A stretch of 64,000 nucleotides of DNA, from positions 182,341 through 246,340 of the forward strand of contig DBQY01000016.1 of assembly GCA_002305805.1 (NCBI GenBank), in the 5' to 3' direction. Origin of the DNA: Atopobium sp. UBA1382 (GTDB taxonomy: Bacteria; Actinomycetota; Coriobacteriia; Coriobacteriales; Atopobiaceae). Numbering within the stretch: position 1 is the first letter of the stretch; every line of letters starts with the position of its first letter. The translations under genes were made by a program, and so were the position numbers. Of this stretch, positions 41,446-51,962 are shown piece by piece. Below the pieces are notes generated by a model. It searched no databases and was not told the DNA's origin. It saw only the letters and a list, made by a program, of their open reading frames with translations.

Positions 41446-42648
41446 ATGCTTAACGACTTTGATATTCAGATCGCCACGAGGTTCGTCTTTGGCCATGACG
41501 CCGAGAAGCGCGTCGGGCAGGAGCTTCGCGCTCTCGGAGCAACGAAAGCGCTGATTCACTACGACGGTGGCGACTACCTCGAGAAGAGCGGTCTTCTCGA
41601 CACCGTGGCCAAGAGTCTCGAGGAGGCGGGCCTTGCCAGCGTCCGTCTTGGCGGCGTGCAGCCCAACCCGCGCCTCTCCCTGGTCCGCGAGGGCATCGAG
41701 CTGTGCCGACGCGAGGGAATCGACGCGGTGGTGGCCGTTGGCGGCGGAAGCACCATCGACTCCGCGAAGGCCATCGGCCTGGGTGCGGCCACGGAGCGCG
41801 ACGTCTGGGATTTCTTCCGGGGCGTTGCCGAGCCCACGAGTACGCTGCCTGTCGCCGCCATCATCACCTGCCCGGCATCCGGCAGCGAGTCGAGCCAGGT
41901 CGTCGTCGTGAACAACGAGGAGGAGCACGCCAAGTTGCTGGTGAGCCTCCCCGTGGTCCGACCCGCGATTGCCATCATGAACCCCGAGCTCTCGGTTACG
42001 CTGCCCGCGCGGCCGACCGCCTGTGGCCTGACTGACATGTTCTGCCACGTGTGCGAGCGCTACTTCACCGATGACGCCGACTTCGGCGTCCTCGACGCCA
42101 TGAGCGAGGGGGTGCTGCGCAGCATCGTCAGCGTTGGCCCGCGCCTCATGGCTGATCTTGGCAGCTACGAGCTGCGCTCCGAGGCCATGTGGATGGCTAC
42201 GGTCGCGCAGAACAACTCCATCGGCATGGGCCGTAACCAGGACTGGGCGACCCACGCGCTCTCTAACGAGCTGAGCGCCCACTTTGACATCGCCCACGGT
42301 GAGACCATCTCTGCCGTCATGGGGTCCTGGATGCGCTACGTCTACAAGGCGAACCCGCGGAGGTTCGCCCGCTTCGCCCGCGAGGTGTTTGGCATCCGCG
42401 ACGAGCAGATGGACCTCGAGGCGCTCGCCCTCGCGGGCATCGCGGCCACGGAGGACTTCTTCCGCAGCCTGGGCATGCCCACGTCCCTGGCCGAGGTCGG
42501 GGTCGGCGAGGAGGGCATCGAGCCCATGCTCGACACCATCGAGTACTTTGGCGACGACGACTCCATCGGCTCGGTGATGCGCCTTGACCGCGACGACTGC
42601 TCCAAGATCTTCCACATGGCCCTCGGCGCGTGCGAGGGGGGTCGCTGA
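41446..42648 (+). CDS. iron-containing (group III) alcohol dehydrogenase
   Basis: 400 residues, most like butanol dehydrogenases (BdhA/YqhD). NAD(P) site GGGSTIDSAKAIG; then PASGSESSQ and the iron ligands in GLTDMFCHVCERYF, HALSNELSAHFDIAHGETIS with the His residues. It probably interconverts an aldehyde and an alcohol with NAD(P)H. In this operon it may reduce a sugar-derived aldehyde. It starts 2 bp after the HAD gene and shares one base with the next gene (TGATG). Confidence 0.9.
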   Translation: MLNDFDIQIATRFVFGHDAEKRVGQELRALGATKALIHYDGGDYLEKSGLLDTVAKSLEEAGLASVRLGGVQPNPRLSLVREGIELCRREGIDAVVAVGGGSTIDSAKAIGLGAATERDVWDFFRGVAEPTSTLPVAAIITCPASGSESSQVVVVNNEEEHAKLLVSLPVVRPAIAIMNPELSVTLPARPTACGLTDMFCHVCERYFTDDADFGVLDAMSEGVLRSIVSVGPRLMADLGSYELRSEAMWMATVAQNNSIGMGRNQDWATHALSNELSAHFDIAHGETISAVMGSWMRYVYKANPRRFARFAREVFGIRDEQMDLEALALAGIAATEDFFRSLGMPTSLAEVGVGEEGIEPMLDTIEYFGDDDSIGSVMRLDRDDCSKIFHMALGACEGGR

Positions 42649-43571
42649 TGAGAATCGTCAACATCGGGTCCCTCAACATCGACTACGTCTATGACGTCCG
42701 CAACTTCGTGCAGAAGGGTCAGACCATCTCGTCCGAGGGGCGCAGCACGTTTGCGGGCGGCAAGGGCCTGAACCAGTCCATCGCGCTGGGCCGAGCCGGC
42801 GTCGAGGTGTGCCATGCGGGCATGGTCGGCCCGGAGGGCGCGCCGCTGCGCGACCTTCTCAGCGCCTCGGGCGTCAACGTGGACTGGGTCCGTCAGACCG
42901 ACGAATGCGCGACCGGTCACGCCATCATCCAGCGCGACCGCGAGGGGGACAACTGCATCATCCTCTACGGCGGAGCCAACCAGCGGGTCGACGAGACGTT
43001 CGTCGACGAGGTCCTTGCGTCCTTCTCTGCGGGTGACTGGGTCCTGCTGCAAAACGAGACGGGAAGCCTCGCCTATACCATTCGCTCGGCGAAGGACCGG
43101 GGGATGTGGGTGGCGCTCAACCCGTCGCCGGTGAACGGAGCCCTTCTCGACTGCCCGCTCGAGCTCGTCGACTGCTTCATCCTGAACGAGGGCGAGGCGG
43201 CACAGCTCACGGGTCTCGATGCGAGCGCCAGCTCGCCCGCCGAGCTCCTGGCCGCCATGGGGGAGCGCTTCCCGCGTGCCGACACGGTGCTCACGATTGG
43301 CTCCGAGGGGTCGATGTGCCTGAGCTCCGGCGAGACGTTCCGTCAGCCCGCCCGCAAGGTCGAGGCTGTGGACACCACGGCCGCCGGAGACACCTTCACG
43401 GGTTACTACCTGGCCGAGCGATCGAGGGGCACCTCGGTCCCCGACGCGCTCCGCATCGCGTCGACCGCGTCGGCGCTCGCCGTCTCGCGTAAGGGCGCGG
43501 CGCCTTCCATCCCCGTGCGTGCGGAGGTCGAGGAGCTTCTCGTCTCTGACGGGCAGGCTCCCGCCAACTAG
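42648..43571 (+). CDS. rbsK: ribokinase
   Basis: 307 residues. IVNIGSLNIDYVYDV, then FAGGKGLNQSIALGRAG (signature 1, GGKGxNQ as in ribokinase) and VDTTAAGDTFTGYYLAE (signature 2; the usual TGAGD reads TAAGD with the catalytic Asp kept). NPSPVNG and NEGEAAQLTG are also typical. It phosphorylates ribose released by the nucleoside hydrolase. The start overlaps the stop of the dehydrogenase gene. Confidence 0.9.
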   Translation: MRIVNIGSLNIDYVYDVRNFVQKGQTISSEGRSTFAGGKGLNQSIALGRAGVEVCHAGMVGPEGAPLRDLLSASGVNVDWVRQTDECATGHAIIQRDREGDNCIILYGGANQRVDETFVDEVLASFSAGDWVLLQNETGSLAYTIRSAKDRGMWVALNPSPVNGALLDCPLELVDCFILNEGEAAQLTGLDASASSPAELLAAMGERFPRADTVLTIGSEGSMCLSSGETFRQPARKVEAVDTTAAGDTFTGYYLAERSRGTSVPDALRIASTASALAVSRKGAAPSIPVRAEVEELLVSDGQAPAN

Positions 43572-43646
43572 TGCACCAGGCTCGCCGGGAGGGGCGGGCT
43601 CAATGCAGATTCTGTCTGTCACTACCAAGAACGAAAGGAGTTTTCA

Positions 43647-45086
43647 ATGGCAGAAGAATTGGAGAAGCAGAACCGTATTCCCGTTCCCGAAGAGGGATCG
43701 GAGGAATGGCTGAAGCTCAACAAGATGGCCCGCGTCTCCGTGCCGCTGGTCCTCGTGATCTTCACGCTTGGCGTCTTCATGCAGCAGGCGTTCAACATGA
43801 TCTACGTCAACATTGGCGATCAGCTCGGGCAGCCCGGCCTCGCTCCGCTCATCACCTCGATCCCCGGCATCGTCCTGGGCATCGTCTGCGTCATCTACGG
43901 CTCGCTCGGTGACTTCCTGTCCCTCAAGAAGATGATCACGGTCGGCACGATCGTCTTCATCCTCGGCTCCGTGCTCGGCATCTTCGGTAACCTGAGCATC
44001 TGGTTCGTCATCATCGCGCGTACCGTCCAGTCTGCCGGCTGGCAGGTCACCGGCTCGATCTTCCTCGTGCTCGTGTCCAAGTACATCAGCAAGAAGGATC
44101 GCGTCGTCTGGTACGGCCTGTTCGTCGCCGTGTTCCGCATCGCGGCCGCCCTCGGCGTCTTCCTCGCCGGCTATGTGACCCTCATCGACTGGCGCATTCT
44201 GTTCGCCGTGGGTCTCGTCGCTCTGCCCCTGCTGCCGTTCCTGTCCAAGAACCTGCCCGACGAGCACGCCGTCGGCGCCACCATCGACTGGATCGGCTTC
44301 ACGCTGATCGGTGCCTTCGCTTGCTCCGTCACCATGTACTTCACCGACATGAGCACATTCTGGCTTGTCGCCATCTTCGTGACGCTGATCGCCTTCATCG
44401 CCTACGTCTGGAAGGCTAAGAACCCGTTCATCACCCCGAAGATGCTCACCAACCCGGCCTTCGTCATGACCATGATCGTCATCTTCGTCGGCTACTTCTT
44501 CAGCTACACGATCAGCTCCGGCTGCAACAACATCGGCATGAACGTCTACGGTCTCGATTCCGCGCAGGTCTCCAACCTGCTCGTGTGGTCGAGCATCGTG
44601 GCCGCCATCGTCGGTCTGGGCGCCGGCCCGATCATCAAGCGCATGGGCCGCAAGGCGTCCGTCATTCTCGCGCTCGCCTGCATGGGCGGCGGCCTGATCT
44701 TCACCGCCGCGGCCATCCCGATGGGCGCGTTCTGGTCGATCTGCATCGCCCCGTGCGTGTACTACTTCGGCACCTCGTTCTTCTACCAGCCGATCGTCGA
44801 CACCGCCACGCTGACGGTGGAGGCCGAGGAGTCCGGCCGCGCGCTCGGCTTCAACGACCTGATCCAGGCCCTCACCGGCTCCATCGGCGTTGCTCTCTTC
44901 GGCCAGCTCATGGCCAACGGCGCCATGCCCGACGGAAGCCTCTTCGGCACCACCGCCGGCGCCGCCTCGACCTACGCCAACGTGTTCTTCATCGGCGGAC
45001 TGGTCGTTCTCGGCGGCCTGCTCATCTTCATCCTCTCCATGAAGATGATCTACAGCCGCTCCCGCGCTGCTGAGGACGAGGCCTAG
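43647..45086 (+). CDS. MFS transporter, 14-helix DHA2 type
   Basis: 479 residues with 14 predicted membrane helices and no large soluble domain. Motif A-like GSLGDFLSLKKM lies between helices 2 and 3, and the motif C region is VQSAGWQVTGSI. DHA2 members export drugs or metabolites with protons. As last gene of the nucleoside operon it may expel a product such as the free base or the alcohol from the dehydrogenase step. AAAGGAG precedes the ATG; a strong terminator follows. Confidence 0.88.
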   Translation: MAEELEKQNRIPVPEEGSEEWLKLNKMARVSVPLVLVIFTLGVFMQQAFNMIYVNIGDQLGQPGLAPLITSIPGIVLGIVCVIYGSLGDFLSLKKMITVGTIVFILGSVLGIFGNLSIWFVIIARTVQSAGWQVTGSIFLVLVSKYISKKDRVVWYGLFVAVFRIAAALGVFLAGYVTLIDWRILFAVGLVALPLLPFLSKNLPDEHAVGATIDWIGFTLIGAFACSVTMYFTDMSTFWLVAIFVTLIAFIAYVWKAKNPFITPKMLTNPAFVMTMIVIFVGYFFSYTISSGCNNIGMNVYGLDSAQVSNLLVWSSIVAAIVGLGAGPIIKRMGRKASVILALACMGGGLIFTAAAIPMGAFWSICIAPCVYYFGTSFFYQPIVDTATLTVEAEESGRALGFNDLIQALTGSIGVALFGQLMANGAMPDGSLFGTTAGAASTYANVFFIGGLVVLGGLLIFILSMKMIYSRSRAAEDEA

Positions 45087-45110
45087 TCCCCGTTCTTTCC
45101 AGACTCCCTC

Positions 45111-45174
45111 GGGCCCAGCTCCTCTGGGCCCGGCGCCCCGCGTCCCCCCTAGGCGCGGGGCGCTCCCTTTTTCA
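45111..45174 (+). terminator. terminator of the nucleoside operon
   Basis: Two hairpins in a row: CGGGCCCAG/CTGGGCCCG with a 5-base loop, then GCGCCCCGCG/CGCGGGGCGC with an 11-base loop, followed by TCCCTTTTT. The second is a classic Rho-independent terminator. Confidence 0.85.
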
Positions 45175-45262
45175 GGTGTGCGTTCTTCTCGTCAAGTGGC
45201 CCTTCTCGCCTCGGGCCCGCCGCGAGGCTTTGGGCAAAAGGTTTGATGCCGTGCCGAGGAGC

Positions 45263-45411
45263 GGGAGGTTTTGCATAAGCGTTGTTGCCCACAACACGGG
45301 AGAGCGCGGCATGCCGTCCCGCGACATAAAACGTTCGCCCCAAAACCCGTAGTCGCTTCCTGGATTCGTCGCTTCCGACGACGCGAACGGGCGAGAAACC
45401 CAAAACCTCCC
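45263..45411. repeat. intergenic inverted-repeat element before clpB
   Basis: GGGAGGTTTTG at the left is repeated inverted (CAAAACCTCCC) 127 bp further on. The interior is GC-rich with short internal complementarities but no gene. The layout recalls the other inverted-unit elements of this window, though the unit is shorter. Confidence 0.5.
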
Positions 45412-45440
45412 AATCCGTGACACCTTGAGACTCTGCTGAG

Positions 45441-45467
45441 AAATCTAACATATGGAGACTTAGATTT
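45441..45467. promoter_or_regulatory. predicted HspR operator, clpB promoter
   Basis: AAATCTAA, 11 bases, TTAGATTT: a perfect 8-bp inverted repeat, aligning gap-free with the dnaK and hsp20 sites. A -10-like TATACG starts three bases downstream. Confidence 0.75.
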
Positions 45468-45535
45468 GCGTATACGCCCCAGCTCACACGGGAACAATAG
45501 TCCTTGACTAACCACGAACCCAGAAGGGGGCAACT

Positions 45536-48211
<2,676 letters not shown>

Positions 48212-48253
48212 CGCTACCATAGTGCCGTGATTCAACGGATGGTTGGAGGCGAC

Positions 48254-49798
48254 ATGGCGGAGCAGGAGGACAGGGACGGTACTGTGAGGATGCGTCCCGA
48301 GGACCTTCCGGACCCGGCCGCCACGCAGCCCGAGAGGACGCGCGTGGCGAGCCGGGTGCCCGCCGTAGACGCGCCGGAGGCGCCGGGAGACGCCCCCGCG
48401 CGCGATGGCATAGACGCGCTCGCCGACCCGTACTTCTCGCCCGCCGCGCCCGCCGACCTGACGACGGCGAGGCAGGTCATAGCCATCGAGTCCCCGGTCG
48501 AGAGCCTTCCCGAGCGCAAGCGCCGTCTTCCACGCTGGGCCATCGTCCTTCTCGCCATCCTCGCCCTCGCGGCAGCGGCAGGGGTTGCCTACCTCACCTA
48601 CGAGAACGAAGTCTGGGGCGGTAGGAGCGTGCCCAAGGTGGTCGGCCTCACGGAGGAGGACGCGCGCGCCGAGCTCGAGTCGGGCGGCTTTGCCGTTGAA
48701 GTTGAGTACCGCGCCGGTGACGGCGACTATGGGACGGTGCTCTCGTGCAGCCCCCAGGAGGGCACGCGCATCGACCCGTCCGAGGGCGTCACGCTCGTCG
48801 TAGCGGGCGAGCGCGTCATCCCGAGCGTCCTGGGGCTCTCTGAGGAGGAGGCGACCGCCGCCCTCTACGACGCCGGCGCCAGCGAGGTCCTGGTCGCGCG
48901 GCAGAGCTCCGATGAGCCCGCGGGCACGGTGCTCGCCGTCGATCCGGCGGAGGGCGCGCCCTTTGTCTCCACGGACCAGGTCACGCTGACCGTGGCCCAG
49001 CCCTACGTGGTTCCGGAGGTCGAGGGGATGTCGGTGTCCGATGCGCTGGCGCTGCTCGAGGGTGCCGGTCTTGACGGGAGCGTCTCCTATGTCGAGTCCG
49101 ACGCCGAGAAGAACCAGGTGGTCTCTTCGGATCCGGTGGCCGGCACCGAGGTTGCCGGCGGGTCCTCCGTCACGCTGAGCGTCTCGAGCCCCTTCCCGTC
49201 CTCGCCGACGGCACTGCTCGACTACTTCGAGGCGGAGCCCGCGCAGATTTCCGAGTACCTCGCCGACGAGGGCTTCTCGCTGCGTTACAGCGCAATTTAC
49301 GTCTCGGGCGGCAACGCCCGGTGCGCCTACGAGAGCGAGGACGGGGACGTCCTCCAGATTTCCGACGCGCCGGAGAGCGGCCACTATGACGGGAGCGCGG
49401 ACGGGGACGTCCTCGCCCGCGGGGCGGGCATTGGCGGTCTGCGCTTTGCGTTCTCCGCCGCCTCCCTTCCGGACGGAGCCGCAAACGAGACCGAGGAGGG
49501 TGTGCGTGCCGTGATGGAGGCGTGCGGGTTCGAGGGAATGACGGACCTGTGCACCCAGGACGATGCCCAGCTCCCCCAGGAGCTCCTGGAGAGCGAGCTC
49601 TACGAGACGGCGCACTTTGTGTGCGCGACCGGTCGGCAGGACGGCTATACCTGGGTGGTGCGCATCGGCGGCGTGGGCGAGTCGACGGGCGTGGTGGCTA
49701 TGGTCGCGCCGACCGCGCACTTCTCGGCCGTCGATCTCTCCTCGTTTGGCGGGAGTGCCTGCGACTACGTTGCCTACATCGATCTGTTCACGGGGTGA
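48254..49798 (+). CDS. membrane-anchored PASTA-repeat protein without kinase domain
   Basis: 514 residues. An acidic, Pro/Ala-rich cytoplasmic part (1-90) is followed by a basic stretch and one membrane helix (about 97-117). Outside are three PASTA repeats, each starting with VPxVxGLxxxxA-like sequence: VPKVVGLTEEDARAEL, IPSVLGLSEEEATAAL, VPEVEGMSVSDALALL. A C-terminal domain of about 200 residues with several Cys (YDYVAYIDL-like end) is not recognised. PASTA domains bind peptidoglycan fragments, normally on kinases or penicillin-binding proteins; neither is fused here. GGAGG lies five bases before the ATG. Confidence 0.8.
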   Translation: MAEQEDRDGTVRMRPEDLPDPAATQPERTRVASRVPAVDAPEAPGDAPARDGIDALADPYFSPAAPADLTTARQVIAIESPVESLPERKRRLPRWAIVLLAILALAAAAGVAYLTYENEVWGGRSVPKVVGLTEEDARAELESGGFAVEVEYRAGDGDYGTVLSCSPQEGTRIDPSEGVTLVVAGERVIPSVLGLSEEEATAALYDAGASEVLVARQSSDEPAGTVLAVDPAEGAPFVSTDQVTLTVAQPYVVPEVEGMSVSDALALLEGAGLDGSVSYVESDAEKNQVVSSDPVAGTEVAGGSSVTLSVSSPFPSSPTALLDYFEAEPAQISEYLADEGFSLRYSAIYVSGGNARCAYESEDGDVLQISDAPESGHYDGSADGDVLARGAGIGGLRFAFSAASLPDGAANETEEGVRAVMEACGFEGMTDLCTQDDAQLPQELLESELYETAHFVCATGRQDGYTWVVRIGGVGESTGVVAMVAPTAHFSAVDLSSFGGSACDYVAYIDLFTG

Positions 49799-49803
49799 TC
49801 ACG

Positions 49804-49938
49804 ATGGACGAGAAGGAAAGGCCCGAGGAGAGAGACGAGTTCCGCCGTGCGGAGAACGAGGACGACGACGGCTACGACCCATACTCGGACCGTCGTCCGG
49901 ACCCCGAGCCGCTCTTCGAGCGTGACCCCTGGGGCTAG
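49804..49938 (+). CDS. 44-residue acidic protein
   Basis: Starts 5 bp after the PASTA gene. It is rich in Asp, Glu, Arg and Pro, with no helix long enough for a membrane: MDEKERPEERDEF at the start, ending FERDPWG. No family is recognised. Its stop shares CTAG with the stop of the convergent gene. It may be a real small protein co-translated with the PASTA gene; a chance frame is possible. Confidence 0.45.
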   Translation: MDEKERPEERDEFRRAENEDDDGYDPYSDRRPDPEPLFERDPWG

Positions 49939-50339
49939 CGAGCGGTCGAGCCCCAGTTAGTCTGCATGTACTCCCAGACGAAGAAGACCACGATTGCAAG
50001 GACGGCAAGCACCACGAAGAGTGCGATGGCAGTCTTGATGCGCGTGCGTCGCTCGCGCGACGCGAAGATGTCGCGACGGCCCTTGGGAATCTCGAGGTAC
50101 TGACCATAGTGAAGGTCGCGGCGCAGCTGCGCGCCCTCGGCGCGCGAGCGACGGTAGGCACGCCCGGAGAGTGCGCCGCCGCGGACGGTGAAGTCGGAGT
50201 CGTGCGCCACCAGCCCGGAGTCGTCAGATTCCTGCGCGAGGTCATCGATGGGCTCCACGCTGCGGTGGGTCGGGCGCTGGCGCACGTAGGGGGCGGAATG
50301 CCGGCCTGCGACGCTGTTGTTGGGCTCGTTGCTGCTCAT
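49935..50339 (-). CDS. small single-pass membrane protein
   Basis: 134 residues from the ATG. A polar, Arg/Ser/Asp-rich cytoplasmic part (1-100) precedes one membrane helix (IALFVVLAVLAIVVFFVW) and a 12-residue tail. No known domain is recognised. GGAGG lies at proper spacing before this ATG, so longer readings are rejected. The gene is divergent from hsp20; the HspR-type site lies about 60 bp upstream and could affect it too. Confidence 0.55.
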   Translation of the reverse strand: MSSNEPNNSVAGRHSAPYVRQRPTHRSVEPIDDLAQESDDSGLVAHDSDFTVRGGALSGRAYRRSRAEGAQLRRDLHYGQYLEIPKGRRDIFASRERRTRIKTAIALFVVLAVLAIVVFFVWEYMQTNWGSTAR

Positions 50340-50397
50340 GGGGCCTCCGACGTTCTTCTCGGTTTGCGACATTATGCTACAGCCCCGTCTCTGTTCA

Positions 50398-50424
50398 AAA
50401 TCTAAGTTCAGGCAACTTAGATAT
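50398..50424. promoter_or_regulatory. predicted HspR operator, hsp20 promoter
   Basis: ATCTAAG, nine bases, CTTAGAT: a perfect 7-bp inverted repeat in frame with the dnaK and clpB sites. A TATGAT -10-like box overlaps its right end. About 110 nt of leader follow. Confidence 0.75.
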
Positions 50425-50549
50425 GATGAGTATATGACGCTGAGAAAAATCGCTTTCTGTCGCATAAAGGTCGCGCGACGGGGAATAACTACCAACGAGC
50501 GACAGGGTGCCCCGGGAGGCGCCCACCACAGATAAGAGGAGTGATAACT

Positions 50550-50981
50550 ATGGCAAGCATGATTCCGTATGACCGTTACTCGAGGGCTCTTCGCAGCTGG
50601 CCGTTTGACGAGTTCGACCGCTTCTTCGACGCGCCGTTCGCCGCGCTCTCCACGGGCAACGCGGGCTTCAAGATGAACGTCGAGGACGCGGGCACCGCGT
50701 ATGTGGTCACTGCCGAGCTGCCGGGCGTCAAGCGCGAGGACATTGACGTCGAGCTCAACGAGGGCCGTCTCTCCGTCTCCGTGGAGAAGAAGGAGACCGA
50801 CGAGGAGAAGGGCAAGAACTACCTCTACAAGGAGTCCGGCGAGTGGAGCGCCACGCGCGGCGTCTTCCTCAAGGACGCGGCCACGACCGGCCTCACCGCC
50901 AAGCTCGAGGGCGGCATCCTTACGGTGAACGTCCCCAAGCAGGACGAGAAGGCCAACGTCACCAAGATCGCCATCGACTAG
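50550..50981 (+). CDS. hsp20: small heat-shock protein, Hsp20/alpha-crystallin family
   Basis: 143 residues. A hydrophobic N-terminus (YDRYSRALRSWPFDEFDRFFD) precedes the crystallin domain: FKMNVEDAGTAYVVTAELPGVKREDIDVELNEGRLSV, and the AKLEGGILTVNVPK signature (G-x-L). The I-x-I/V tail motif is reduced to a final TKIAID. It holds unfolded proteins for DnaK/ClpB. AGAGGAG precedes the ATG by eight bases. A GC-rich hairpin in the leader could add post-transcriptional control. Confidence 0.95.
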   Translation: MASMIPYDRYSRALRSWPFDEFDRFFDAPFAALSTGNAGFKMNVEDAGTAYVVTAELPGVKREDIDVELNEGRLSVSVEKKETDEEKGKNYLYKESGEWSATRGVFLKDAATTGLTAKLEGGILTVNVPKQDEKANVTKIAID

Positions 50982-51002
50982 CGGCTATCGCAGGGGCGAC
51001 TC

Positions 51003-51040
51003 AGCGGGCCGGGGCCTACGGGCTCCGGCCCGCTTCTCGT
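51003..51040 (+). terminator. terminator after hsp20
   Basis: GCGGGCCGG and CCGGCCCGC form a 9-bp stem with a 12-base loop, followed by TTCTCGT. The U-tract is short. Confidence 0.6.
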
Positions 51041-51068
51041 GCGGCGAGGCGCCCGGGCGCGACCGCGG

Positions 51069-51881
51069 TCAGAACACGGAGAGCGGCCAGTCCTGGGCGG
51101 CGCAGCAGATCGTGAGCCTGCCGTCCGGCGTGCGCGCCTCGGTGCGGCCGTCGTCGCCAGGGGCGACTCGCGCCCTGACAGCCTCCGCCAGCGTGCGCAC
51201 GCAGAGACTCGGCCGGTTGTTCTCCTGGGAGAGGTGCATGGCAACCACGGTCTCGGTGTCCGGGCCCACGAGCTGCGCGAGCGCCGTTGCTGCCTGGGCG
51301 TTGGAGAGGTGGCTGCGTGCCCCGCCCACGCGCGCCTTGAGGTAGGCCGGGTAGTTCCCGGCGGCGAGCATGCGCTCGTCGTGGTTGGACTCGAGCGCTA
51401 GGATGCGGGTGCCCATCAGGCCCTTGAGCGCCTCCGCGCCCAGCTCGCCGGTGTCCGTGCAGAACCCAAGCGCGTCATCGTCGGTGAAGAAGCGCAGGCC
51501 TATGGGGTCTGCCACGTCGTGCGAGGTGGGGAAGGTACGTATCCGCATCCCTGCGATCTCGATCTCGTCCGAATGGCCCACGAGCGTGAACGGCAGCTCG
51601 GTGAGATAGCGTCGCGCCGCCACGGTGCCCGCGGTCGCGTAGAGCGGTCCGTCAAAGCGGTTGCAGAATACGCTGAGCCCGCCCACATGATCGGAGTGCT
51701 CGTGGGTGAGAACCACCGCGACGACGCGGTCCATGTCCACTCCGAGCTCGCCCGCCCGGCCGAGAAGGGCGCGGCGGGAGATGCCGCAATCCACCAGCAC
51801 GGAGCCCTCGGGGCCCTCAACCACGGCGGCATTTCCCTTGGAGCCGCTGGCCAGCACGTGCAGGTGGATCTGAGGGGTCAT
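51069..51881 (-). CDS. metallo-beta-lactamase-fold hydrolase (YycJ/WalJ-like)
   Basis: 270 residues. LASGSKGNAAVVEG at the start is the typical WalJ opening, then the zinc site THEHSDH, FPTSHDVADP and SHLSN. Members are exonuclease-like hydrolases linked to the WalRK system in Firmicutes; here no WalK/WalR genes are near. The gene is divergent from tilS, with 81 bp between starts, and ends 88 bp from hsp20. Confidence 0.85.
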   Translation of the reverse strand: MTPQIHLHVLASGSKGNAAVVEGPEGSVLVDCGISRRALLGRAGELGVDMDRVVAVVLTHEHSDHVGGLSVFCNRFDGPLYATAGTVAARRYLTELPFTLVGHSDEIEIAGMRIRTFPTSHDVADPIGLRFFTDDDALGFCTDTGELGAEALKGLMGTRILALESNHDERMLAAGNYPAYLKARVGGARSHLSNAQAATALAQLVGPDTETVVAMHLSQENNRPSLCVRTLAEAVRARVAPGDDGRTEARTPDGRLTICCAAQDWPLSVF

Positions 51882-51962
51882 GGGGATCCTCTCGCTGTCG
51901 TAAACTTCTCTCGGGGCGCCCCGCGCGCCGCCGATGTACAGGGTACCCGTTGGAGGTGGGCC

